A model generated the notes under the pieces. The model ran no database searches and was not told the DNA's origin. It worked only from the letters and a program-made list of their open reading frames with translations. A stretch of 64,000 bases of DNA from Mytilus trossulus (Eukaryota; Mollusca; Bivalvia; Mytilida; Mytilidae): the NCBI RefSeq assembly GCF_036588685.1, contig NC_086382.1, forward strand, positions 77,287,999-77,351,998, read 5' to 3'. The translations under genes were made by a program, and so were the position numbers. The number at the start of each line of letters is the position of its first letter. Within the stretch, counting starts at the first letter, position 1. Below are positions 24,601 to 35,360 of this stretch, in pieces.

Positions 24601-25202
24601 TTGTGAAAAATTGGAATTTCATTGTTAAAAAACAATTCACGGAACTTGAATTGGTTGACTTTTGTGATATAAACACTAATTTTAATAAAAATATGTTTAT
24701 TGATACAGTGATGTCAAGAATGATTGATAATTATATTGAAGAGTGGAAATGTATTGTTAGTTCATCCTCTTCCAGACGGGGAAATGGGCGTAATAAATTA
24801 AGAACCTATAATATTTTTAAGCAGGAGTGTGTTGTAGAAAACTACTGCAAACTGTTAATGCCTTTGTGTTAAAGAAGCGCCTTTGCAAAATTTAGATGTG
24901 GGGTGGCTCCTATTAGACTGGAAACTGGGAGGTATGAAAATTTGCCGCTGGAAGAGAGATGTTGTTTTAATTGTTTTAATATTGTCGAAGATGAATATCA
25001 TGTTATTTTACATTGTCCTGTTTATAATGATCTTAGACAAGTTCTTTTTACTGAGTCTCTTAAAATTGATGAACATTTTAATAGTTTTACAGATTGTCAG
25101 AAAATGGTATTTTTATTTTCGAATCAAGATAGTATAAGATTATGTGCCAAAACCTGTAACTTTATTCTTAAACGACGCCGAGAAGTTTTATATTGTAAAT
25201 AA
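21648..25202 (+). CDS. LINE ORF2: APE endonuclease, reverse transcriptase, C-terminal Cys/His motif (one internal stop)
   Basis: Same frame as ORF1. It is open from GTG after the ORF1 stop to TAA at 24870-24872 (1074 codons), then open again to TAA at 25200-25202. Endonuclease, residues ~1-260: KIGFWNVNGWS, LGIAETH, YICGDFNSR, SVVDYCI, SIPDHSLL. Reverse transcriptase, ~520-800: NPIPKN, YRGIALAP, QNGFRKGRSTIDQI, CAFIDFKKAYDT, GLKQGCPLSPLLF and the YADD catalytic box. After the internal stop comes CCFNCFN ... HVILHC, a Cys/His motif usual at this end of the protein, so the TAA is a nonsense mutation. No ATG lies near the true start. Confidence 0.88.
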
Positions 25203-25402
25203 TAATGAAATACTTTTGTTGTATAATTTTACCATTCAGGTTTAATATTTATTATGTACATAAACATATTCTTTTAAGTGATTATCGTCTCTCATAAATC
25301 TGTACAGATTGGCTTATGTATACAAAATGTATCTTTTATAAATGTATTGTGTAATTTTATACATAAGGTGAGACGTAAATAAAATATTGAATTGAATTGA
25401 TT

Positions 25403-25732
25403 GCAAAAGTTTTTCTTTGTTTTACAAATAAGCCAGAAAAAATACTTTAGAAGTTTAAGTCAAATTATTTAATTCAGAAAAAAGATCTATCATGATTATA
25501 GTGTCAATAATAGAGAGATGAAAAAATCATTCACATTTTAAAAAAAATACATGTTTTAGTTAATCAGTTATAAATAGACAATTGTACAACATACAAACAT
25601 GACTGTATCTTTTTATCAGTAATTACAAATAAGTCAACACAATTTTATCTGATGAAACATGTATACATACATAACAATATACAGATAAGATACATCATTG
25701 CATGATCTTGCATAGGAATAACTTTACTAAGG
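25403..25732. repeat. remnant of the diverged B-box-region duplicate
   Basis: Matches 15383-15680 with substitutions (CAAAAGTTTTTCTTT, AAGCCAGAAAAA, ACAACATACAAACATGACTGT). It continues the older duplicate that starts at 17147 and was split by the 19107 repeat and the LINE. It is then cut by the palindromic element at the ACTTTACTA site. Confidence 0.8.
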
Positions 25733-27690
25733 CCGTGTTCACTTGACAGGAACTCGTTATTGTATTAGTGTAATTCACACATAAACAAAACACAATTAGG
25801 CCGTGTTCACACCAAACGCCGTGTTCAGTAAACATGTTTACATTTGGTTTAATGTAATCTACACTAAATTCACATAAGATTTGTCCATATCTATACACCT
25901 TGTTTAGTTACCTGTACATAAGATGTGTTCACACTTGTAAACTATATGTCATTTAAATGTTCATTACGTAGAACCGAACTCAAATTTTCGAAAAACTTTT
26001 CTAGCAGTAAGGGAACGACCATTTGACTTTAAAAAAAGGGGGGATGGATTTTTCCACAATTTGATTGAAAACAAATCTGGTCATACAGATGATTAGAATG
26101 AAAAAATAGTCTGAATCCAATGTTTCCCTATAGATGCTAGTGTTAAATATTGAATTGGTACCATCGAAAAAAAATGAATATTAACTTTCGCGCGAGAAAA
26201 AAATTCGGACTCTGACAGCCCCCCCCCCTTTTTTTTAAATTAAAGTGGTTGCTTCTTTAAGAAAGTCATTTTGGATGATTTGCAGTAGTTAAAAGATGTC
26301 TCGATTACGCATTAAAAATGTAGGCTGCATCAGTGCTTATAGACAAAGAAAAAGAATTGCGATGTTAAGGATCACTACATTTCTATCTTTTCTGTTTGTT
26401 TCAAATGGTATTGTTTCTACAAGTTTTTATTTGGCAAAAGGAGAGCATGATATTTTTTTTTTATTTCTAATTGTATTTTAACGGATCTGAGATTCTACAC
26501 AAACAAACAATTAACCTCACCCTTTTTCAGTAATGCATTTATGAGTGATACGTTGTTTGAGTAAAGACCAGTGGCAAATATTTCTGTCAGTGTGTACGTC
26601 CAGTCGATTCGGGAAGACCTTTTCTAAGGAATTATGTGTTCGGCAATGATGATGGATGAGTTTTGATAAGGGGTTGATAAGGCTACGTAAAGTGTTTTTA
26701 TAACAAATAAATATATCAAATTTAGACAAATATTTTTGTAAAGAACTTAATTAATAAGTGTTATAAGTATCAATTTTATATAAAAATCGTTTCTTTTTTA
26801 CATATAAATGTACAAATTACAGTTCGGAATGTCTAGTTTTGTGTACACTGAACCTACACAAGGCCTACATCGACTATCGACTGCATGTAGACAAAGCATG
26901 ATTTAAACTACATGTAAACATTGAGTTTTATCAATGGGAACGTAATTATGTTTAGTTTATGTGTGAGTTACACTTACACAACACCGAGTTTAGGTCAATG
27001 TGAACACGGCCTTACTCTCTCATTGATAAAACTTAATGTTTACATGTAGTTTAAATCATGTTTTGTCTACATGCAGTCGATAGTCAATGTAGGGGCCTTG
27101 ACGTGTGGGTTAAGTATCATACACAACAATAGGTATTTAGAACATGAATTTTACAGTGGAAGAAACGTTTTGGAATAAAATTGATATTCCAAACAGTTTT
27201 ATGTATTAATAAAGTTCTTTACAGACATATTTGTCTAAATTTGATATATTAATTTGTTATAAAAGATAAACTGTAAGAAGCTTGATTAAACCCTGATCAA
27301 GAATCAAAGCATCATCATTGCCGAAATCATGATTCATTTGAAATGGTCTACCCGAATAGACTGGACGTACACAAAAATATTTGCAGCGCTTAAGAAAAGT
27401 GTGCAGTAAATTGTATATTGTTTGAGTAGTATTTCAGATCCGTTAAAATACACTTAGAAATAATAATTAAAAAAAAACATTAACCCTCCCGGCCCCTTTT
27501 TGCCAAATACTCCTTGGAGAAGAAATGTCTTTTGAAACAAACAGAACATATAGAAATGAAGTGATCTTTAACATTTCAATATGTTTTCGTCTATAAGTAC
27601 GCTGCTACAGTCTTCGTTTTTAATGCGTATTTGAGACATCTTTAGGATCTTTGAATTACTGCAAATCATCTAAATGGATTTCATAAAGGA
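25733..27690. mobile_element. large palindrome / foldback element
   Basis: GGCCGTGTTCAC occurs at 25733 and about 25800, and its inverse at 27002-27013. Inside, a long imperfect inverted repeat has arms at about 26240-26938 and 27019-27690 around an ~80-bp centre. Matching pairs include GATTTGCAGTAGTTAAAAGA with its inverse near 27650, and GTAGACAAAGCATGATTTAA with its inverse near 27050. The open frame at 26296-26481 lies in an arm and is not supported as a gene. This looks like a non-autonomous DNA element. Confidence 0.75.
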
Positions 27691-27989
27691 GCGGTACCTT
27701 TCTACTATTTATAATACCCATAAAACAAATGTAAATGTGTATTATGATGTCTGTGTTCTTGCTAGAATTGAATGGCATAGGTGCACACTTTAGATGAAAG
27801 GTAAATTAGTGAGGTTACTTGTTTGAAAAAGCAACAAACTGGATCATGGTTGTTAAGGAAAAAATTGAAATAAAACAAAAATTATGGCATCTTATTGGGG
27901 GTTGCTCTTTTTCTAGAAGTTAAATGTTCATATTGCATCAAAAGGTATGTTTTCCCCTTTAAAAATCAAAATAGCATAGTACAGGGCTG

Positions 27990-28150
27990 TATGAACAAAG
28001 GCGTGGATAGGAATGCCAGACAGGACCAGTCCCCTCTATTTTGGGCTATTTACGACACTTACCGGGTATACTTATAAAGAATAGACTATTTTCATATTTC
28101 TGACTTGATTCCGGATTATATAAATTTATTGCTAAATAAAGGCAACACTA
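27990..28150 (+). pseudogene. possible decayed ankyrin-repeat fragment
   Basis: In one frame NKGVDRNARQDQSPLFWAIYD and, after a stop and frameshift, PDYINLLLNKGNTS. Together they resemble one ankyrin repeat (turn, helix 1, then the LL..G of helix 2). No start or splice context is visible. It is short and could be chance. Confidence 0.3.
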
Positions 28151-28154
28151 GTAT

Positions 28155-28860
28155 ACCGCTGTTCAAAACTCATGAATCCATGGACAAAAAACAAAATCGG
28201 GGTATCAAACTAAAACCGAGGTAAACGCATTAAATATAAGAGGAGAACAACGACATAACACAGAAACGTAACACACACAGAAATGGACCAAGCATCAGAC
28301 AAAACACAACGTGAATAACAAATATAACATGAAAACCAAATACATGAATTTGGGATAGACAAGTACCGTGCCACGTCTTATCTCAATATCTCAAAAATAA
28401 GAGGAAACACAAACGACTCAACGTTAAAATGCAACACACAGAGAAACGAACAATAATATAACAATGGCCACCTTCCTGACTTGGTACAGGACACTTTTAA
28501 AGGGGAATAAAAGTGGTGGGTTGAACCTGGTTTTGTGGCATGCCAAACCTCGCACTTTAATGGCAAAGTTAAATATAACATTGAGATGACAACATAATAT
28601 TACAGGACTACAATACAAATAAACAGGAGAACATATTAGACAAAGAAAAACATGATTAATAGATAACAAAAAGCATCAGGTTTAAAATTCAATATGTCAA
28701 AAAACTCGCCTTGTCCACACAAAAATCAAGTGACGCCCAGATATGAAAGATCGAAAGTGAAAAAAGTACAAAGTTATACAGCACTGAAGATCAAAAGTTG
28801 AAAAGGTTTCGCCAAATACAGCATTGTTTTTATGCCCAGGATAAGAACATTCTTAGTTTA
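28155..28860. repeat. dispersed mussel repeat (CCGCTGTTCAAAACTCATG type)
   Basis: The string CCGCTGTTCAAAACTCATGA, then CGGGGTATCAAACTAAAACC, AGAGGAGAACAACGACA and GAATTTGGGATAGACAAGTA, is one I recognise as very common in Mytilus sequence. No coding region is supported. Confidence 0.65.
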
Positions 28861-30550
28861 AGTACCTTGAAAAAGCCTGTCGGAAAGAATGTACACGTTA
28901 CACCACATATAGTTGATCTTTTGAATATTTGAAAAATGGACCTCAACATGTAATATAAATCTTAACCAAATGTAACTGTCATGATAAAATGATGTACCAA
29001 TTATCAAATCAAAGTCTTTAAGCATGTCAAAGAAAGTGTGGAAAACTGATTATTTGAATGAATTTTTGAAGTCCAAGCACCATAAATCTGCACAAAATCA
29101 TCAGACTGGAATAAAATTATATTTGATTTGTAAATTGTAATGATAAAACAATATTCTAACTATTGAATTACTTAGTAACATCTTCAAGCATGACAAGAAA
29201 ATGTGCAGAAAACTGAATATTGGAGTGAATTTGCCAAGTCCAAGGACTATAACTCTGCACAAAATATCAAACCAGAACAAAATTCAGAGTTGATCTGTAA
29301 CTTGTCCATATAAATCATGATAGTAAATATCAAAACCATATCTTCAAGCACAAAGAAAAATAGTGTGAAAAACAGATTTGCCTGACTGACCTGATGGACA
29401 AACAGACAGAGTGCAAACCTAAAGTCCTCTTTGACTTCGTTGGTAGGTGACTTATAAAAAAGATGTGGGATATACATACCAATGAGACAGCAACCCATCA
29501 ACGACTATATTTAAGTGTAGGGTTCCTGTGGGCTTCATATACCACATGCTTCAATAATAATAAACCTCCAAAAAGCATGTTATTGGTAACTATGACAACA
29601 CATTTCTGTTAGATTGTTTTATTGAACCTAGCATATAATGGAATGGCAGTGTACAAATGATAAAACATAACAAAAACATTGCAAATACAATAAAATAATG
29701 ATTCAAGATTCATGATTTATGAGTAAAACGACCATACATAATTATTTAATAGATTCTGTATTATTTTAATTTCAAGGCAATTTTCTGATATCATGATTTA
29801 AGTGATTAAATGTTAACCTAATACAAAATTTTAAGGTCAGCTAAAGGAAAATTCTGAAAAGTATTAAACACTTTTACATCTCTAACTTTTTCTGATTTTT
29901 TTCTATAATTTTTAAGAAAAAAACTGTGATTTTAAAATGAAATCATCAAAAACTATTTTATGTAAATTAACAGAATATGAGAGAAACAACATGTTGAACA
30001 TAACAACCATAATAATCAGCACATGTAATATATAAGGGCTATTCCATTAAAACAGATGTGGGATGGTAGGACAGGACATTATTTTTGGATAATGGTACAC
30101 ATCTTCTGATTGGCTGACAATGTGCTGTCTTTCAGCTCATAGACGTACTTTTGTACTGTGACTGTGGTTATTCATGTTTTTTAGAATTAAATTATAAATA
30201 ATGACTGTAACATTTTTTCTGCCTTTTAAATAACGATATTTTGATCTCCATAGACAGAAAAAGTATAACAGTCATTCCTTAAGTATAGTTATTTCCTTAC
30301 TATCCTCCCACATCTTTCTTAATGGCATAGCCCAAATGACAATGAAAGCACTCGTGTAAACGGCATACCTGGGGAGCAAGGGAGCATGTATTTTGTAATG
30401 ACAGTAAATGCACATTTTTGAGACTATGTACATGTGTAGGGAGCATATATTTGTAATGACAATGAAAGCTCTTTTATTTACCGTGTACATGTTTCAGTGA
30501 TCATATATGTTGTATTGACAATGAAAGCATTTGTGTACACTGCATATTTG
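28857..30550. repeat. second copy of the 8295-9858 segment
   Basis: Diverged copy in the same orientation with the nested TIR element at 30040-30329. Short runs of sequence beyond it repeat the GACAATGAAAGCA unit. Confidence 0.85.
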
Positions 30551-30780
30551 TGAAATGGAGCATATGTTATGTAGTGACAATGAAAGCATTTGTGTACACT
30601 GCATATTTGTGAAGTGGAGCATATGTTATGTATTGACAATGAAAGCACATAATACACTGTCTGTGTATAAGTGAAGAGGTGCATATTTTGTGCAAAGGCA
30701 ATAAAATAAAACCCACTTTTGACAACAACGAAACTTGTGTACACTGTCTATCTATGAATGGAGAGGAGCAAATTGTGTGT
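30330..30780. repeat. tandem units of about 60 bp
   Basis: Six to eight imperfect units contain GGAGCATATNTTNTGTANTGACAATGAAAGCA followed by TGTGTACACTG. The corresponding place in the first copy (9745-9858) has only two or three, so the run expanded here. Confidence 0.75.
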
Positions 30781-30874
30781 AAGAATAAATAATATAATTA
30801 TGCCAATTGTCTACACCTGAATGAAGAGATGAAAATGATGATTTAAAACTTATGTATACTATCATATAAATGTT

Positions 30875-31126
30875 TAAGGTGGTTCCAAACACCTTGAGTA
30901 AAATCAATTTAATTTTGCCTGTTTAATTTTCATAAAATTTGGACAAAATATTTACTTTGACCCTTTGACAAAAATATAAAAATTTACAAAACCTTGAAAT
31001 ATTTCATTGATAGCAGTTTGACAAACACTAATTTTGATCATTCAGAAGCAAATACAATGCGATTAAAACGTTTAGCTGACTTTACAGAGTTATCTCCCTG
31101 TAGTGTTAGCAATGGTTAGGTACCAA
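30875..31126. mobile_element. TIR element, about 250 bp
   Basis: Starts TAAGGTGGTTCCAAACACC and ends GGTTAGGTACCA, its inverse with changes. Internal sequence includes AACGTTTAGCTGACTTTAC and AGAGTTATCTCCCTGTAG. I recognise it as a recurrent mussel element. Confidence 0.6.
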
Positions 31127-33240
31127 CTTAAATACTGAATTTTTCACTAAGAAGTGCAATACACAAATTATGTCATCTGCTGCAGCACTTATTACTCTGA
31201 TTCACTTAATTGTAATTTATCCACAGACAATTTAACAATTCTCGTGGATAGTTGTCCAATTGTCTCCTTATTTCTGTAGTACAAAATTAATCATGGAAGG
31301 CTTCAGTTATAAATTCAAAAACAAATACTGAGGGGTAGGGGTGGGGGAAATATTTCTACAAAATTTGAAAGCTATATTCTTTAAAACTGTTTAAAAGCAC
31401 TCCTACAATACATTAAAAATATATTGGAAACTTAAAATAACTCATATAAAGGCTTAAACGAAGAATACAAATTTCCCAAGACTGACAATATGGCACTCAC
31501 ATAATATTATAAACATTCCCATTTAGTAAAAAAAGTATCTTGAGCAGACAAAGCACTGGTATGCATAATAAAATCTTTACAAAATAACGAAGAACAATAT
31601 AGAACCATATAGATCTAAATAGCAATAACAATAACAGAATAGTAACCTCCAATATAACTAACAGATACCGCCAAGATATAAATCACAATATAAATAACAT
31701 CCATGTTAAAAAGAAAAATCAGGTAAACATTAGAGTCTTTATAAAAAATGTACTCTATCGCCAAATATATTTACAATAAATACCCTAAAAAATATAACTA
31801 AGAATCTTTATCACTTACATGGTATTTAAGGGCTGGTTCATACATAAAAGCCACAAATGGAAGGCCCTACAAATCTATATATGTTTTTTTAATTGATACA
31901 GTGGAAGGTTTTAAAAAAAAAATAACAGATGGTTATCACCATTTTGAACATAAGAAAATGACTGTACCAAGTCAGGAATATGACAGTTGTTATCCATTCG
32001 TTTGATGTGTTTGAATATTTGATTTTGCCATTTGAATGGGGACTTTCCTTTTTCAATTTTCCTCGGAGTTCAGTATTTTTGTGATTTTACTTTTTACCCC
32101 ATTTTAAAGTGCCATTCCTTGATTCCATGCATGTATATTTTATGGAAAAATTGAAAACATAAAAATAAAATTAATATTAACTAACTATTCTGTAAACTAT
32201 GATAAAAATAAGGCCTTGTGATTTGGTATGTGTAAAGTTCTAAAAATGAATTCCTCTGATGAAAATCTATTAGGATGATGACCAGTTTTTTCACAGAAAA
32301 TTATTTTTTAAAGTATACCATAGTAATAATGAATGCCAAATAATGGCAATATCTTAGTTAAAACATTTTTTTCATAAAAAAGAGAAAATGCCATATTAAG
32401 GTTAGTACAATCCCTCAGCCCTAAAAAACAGAAATATGCGTGAAAAATATTGGATGAAAATTGCATATAACAGAGGTAAAAGGCACATATAAAGCAAGCA
32501 ATATATACAATGTTTTTAAACTCTAGCAAATTTCATGGCATCAACTTTGTAACTGTAAGAAATAGCACTATTCTGCAAATGTTTTGATAAATTAAAATAT
32601 GTTGAAGGCATCCATTTCTTATGAAATACAAAGTATGCATGGATTATTGTCTAGTCTTCTGAAATTTAGAGAAATAAAATAAAAGGAGCAGTTATTCAAT
32701 TTCTATGAATGCAAATTGAGCATGTGTGCAAGCTAGTTTCTCTTCATTTCAGAATCTTGGATCATTTTGAAGTCTGTTCGACCCACTTTTCTATGATTCA
32801 GTATGAATTCAACACTTAATTTGTGAGACTATAAGAATATATCTTTGAAAATAAATAAAGAATAAAAACTTTCGCTGTTTTTTTTAAATAAAAAAAAGAT
32901 GAAAAAGGTTAAAAAAAAAAGAGGTTAATAGCGTTTAGGATGTTATAACTGGATTACATGTACATGTATATGAAAATTTGAACAAGTTGCATTTATACAA
33001 AGACAGCTATTGCGAAAAATATCAAGCTTCACACTTATAATGTACAAATACATTTATATGACATTAAAACACAGAAGCCAAATAATTTAAACATAAAAGC
33101 CCTATAAATAATAAAATGAGATCTAGAGAAACATATAATCTCTTCACATGTACTTTTTATAAATAAAGAAATACCATAAGATATCTTCTTATAATTACAA
33201 CTTACTCAAACACTATATATCACTTTAAAATGATCATTTT
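31127..33240. other. AT-rich intergenic stretch, no gene seen
   Basis: About 2.1 kb with only short chance ORFs, poly-A/T runs and no splice-linked coding blocks on either strand. No repeats were recognised beyond simple A/T tracts. Confidence 0.45.
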
Positions 33241-33254
33241 ATTCTAAAATTTGT

Positions 33255-33600
33255 AAGGGTTCCGCGGAACCCAGTGTCTAGCCTACTTTTGCTGTTAGTC
33301 CCCAAAAAATCAGGAAAATTTTATTTAAAAAGACTGCATGTAATGGTAACTGAGTGTATTTATAAGAAAAATACAGAAAAAGAAAAAATATTTTTTTACA
33401 AATTTCTTTCTAGATACTAGCCCTTGATCATCCACAAGCATTTGTCCAAGTTTGGTACAAATCCAGGAAAGTTTAAAAAAGTTATTAAAATTTTAAAAAC
33501 ATTAAACACAGAGTGAATATTTGGGGAAACCGCCGCTGCCGTTGACGGGATGTAGGAAAGCTATGTCTCATTATTGCAACAAAAGACATAGGCTCGACAA
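33255..33600. repeat. GTAAGGGTTCCGCGGAACCC element, short copy (long copy 46655-47532)
   Basis: Starts GTAAGGGTTCCGCGGAACCC (itself palindromic), contains GTCCAAGTTTGGTACAAATCC, and ends in a GC-rich block followed by GCTATGTCTC and AAAGACATAGGCTCGACAA. The order is the same as in the longer element inserted near 46.66 kb. Confidence 0.8.
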
Positions 33601-33855
33601 AAATGAAGATTACAGATAACTATATTTCACTTTCTTGTCAAAATCCATTTTGTTTTATAATATGTGTTATATATCTGCTAATTCAGATATGTGTGTAGCA
33701 TTTATTATTTTGATTGCTGGCCAATCAACACAAATGACAGATAAAATTGTTGTGATTTTAGGAAATCCTGAACACACATAATACTAAAAGTTTAATTTGT
33801 GTGTCAGTGTGAAATTTACCCATAGCTAGTCTTGCATTAATTTAGAACTTAATAT

Positions 33856-34253
33856 GGGGATGAAGTCCCTAATAACGGTAGACAAATCAATAAAAAAAAT
33901 CAAAAATTTCGGGAAAATTTCCCGAATTTTTCATTCTATTAATGAACTCAAAATCATTAACTTTTTTTTCAGATCTACTTCCGTTTCCGATCTTGTTTGC
34001 ATGAGACTTTGAATAAAATCTATATTTATCAACATATAAACAAATATAGGAAGGAATTCAACACCCAATCATTTTTAATAATTGTTTGAAATGAAAAAAA
34101 ACGTTACCTGGATACCAGCGTTTCTTTGTTTACATTGAAAATAACGTCACAACTAAATCCCTAACAACAGAACCGATAGTGGAAATGTTATGATATTTCC
34201 GTTTCTTTTATCAACATGTTTGAATTAAAAAAAAAAAGACAGACTTCGTCCCC
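33856..34253. mobile_element. MITE, about 400 bp
   Basis: Starts GGGGATGAAGTCCCTAA and ends with the inverse, GACTTCGTCCCC. An internal perfect palindrome GGGAAAATTTCCC lies near 33912. No ORF. Confidence 0.65.
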
Positions 34254-34669
34254 ATTCACAGGTAATGCCTGCCTCATATTATTTTGTACAGTAATCTATC
34301 TAATTCTGACAACTATATGGTAACCTTGAGATGTCTTTCTTATTGTGTTGTATTGTCAAATTGCTGCCTTATTGAAACATAAACAATGCCTGGTTTCATT
34401 TATACTGAGCATATAAAAATGATACATATAAATAACACTGATCAGAGGGTCTGAATAGGGTGCTAAAATACAAAACAAAGGAGAAAAAATGGCCTAAGTA
34501 ACAAACAATGAAGACCCCAATCTCAACCCTGATGTACAGCATTAAATAATTACAAAATAATAAACAAACAGTCCAATACATTATCAACTGTTACCCTGAC
34601 AACAGTTCAACATGGATTTCTACAAAAAATCATGAGACAACTTTTAAATAAATGCTACAAATTGTTCTA

Positions 34670-34875
34670 CTGTAAATTCAGAAATTATTGCGAGGTTTTT
34701 ATTATTGCAAATAATGCGACTAAGTTGTAAATGTAATAGTTAAAACGCGCATTTTGTAATATTTTAACTGAATTAAGCATGGCTTTTCTCAAAATCATAA
34801 AAATTCAAATCGCATTCAATTGTCAAATGACAAAATCGCAATAATAAATGCACGCAATAATTTCTGAATTTACAG
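34670..34875. mobile_element. MITE with 23-bp perfect terminal inverted repeats
   Basis: CTGTAAATTCAGAAATTATT at the left end is matched exactly by its inverse at the right end. TA is on both flanks, a Tc1/mariner-type target. At 206 bp it is non-autonomous. It is the best preserved of the CTGTA-type elements here. Confidence 0.88.
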
Positions 34876-35291
34876 TATATACCAAAATTACATTAAGTGA
34901 TCACAAATTGTTCTATTTACCAAAATTACATTGATGTTTTATGTGAATATTTAAAACATTTAAATATCAGTCAAAAATATATTACTGTAATTAATGAAGT
35001 ACAGATTTCATTTTAAATGATATCTGGGATGATAGAATGTGTGCACATATTAATTTCAACAAACTGTCAAGAAAAGACATGATATTTGGTGGTCAGTTTG
35101 CATATTATAAACTTCTAATCAGTAACTTAAGAAATGGCACCGGTCAATTAATGGCACTAATAACTGTTCAGACGGGGGACAGTTTGCTACATGTTCACAT
35201 ATTTCCAGGTCTTGTTGGAAGTTACACTTTAGCTCTTAATTTCATCTGTCTTTCATTTCTTAGGTCTTAATTTCATCTGTCTTTCATTTCT
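34876..35291. other. 3' flank and 3' UTR of the minus-strand pseudokinase gene
   Basis: No other gene seen. A 31-bp segment (CTTAATTTCATCTGTCTTTC...) is tandemly doubled at 35233-35293 and reaches into the stop codon. ORF 35037-35270 is a chance frame. Confidence 0.5.
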
Positions 35292-35360
35292 TTAGTTGTA
35301 TTTCCAGTTCTTCAGTTGATTCTGTAATTCTTCACAACCAATCCTGTTTCTTACATCAAA
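35292..35360 (-). CDS. pseudokinase gene, terminal coding exon 11
   Basis: Acceptor TTTGTAG at 35362-35361. Encodes FDVRNRIGCEELQNQLKNW then KYN and TAA (35294-35292). It matches the last C-lobe helix of kinases (the RPTAEELL-like segment), so the protein ends with the domain. Confidence 0.85.
   Translation of the reverse strand, partial: FDVRNRIGCEELQNQLKNWKYN

Larger units (their letters stand above)
20440..25402 (+). mobile_element. LINE (non-LTR retrotransposon), nearly full length
   Basis: Two ORFs in order: a coiled-coil/RRM-like ORF1 and an endonuclease plus reverse transcriptase ORF2. A 3' end of AAATAAAATATTGAATTGAATTG follows, a short repeated tail as in L2/CR1-like groups. Sequence after 25402 resumes the diverged duplicate of 15383 onward, which fixes the 3' end. 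The 5' end is uncertain (roughly 20405-20490). I did not find a target-site duplication. The clade (L2/CR1-like) is inferred from layout and tail. Confidence 0.88.

Noticed and set aside
26296-26481. 61-codon ORF MSRLRIKNVGC...
   Set aside because: Sits in one arm of the palindrome; the matching arm does not preserve it.
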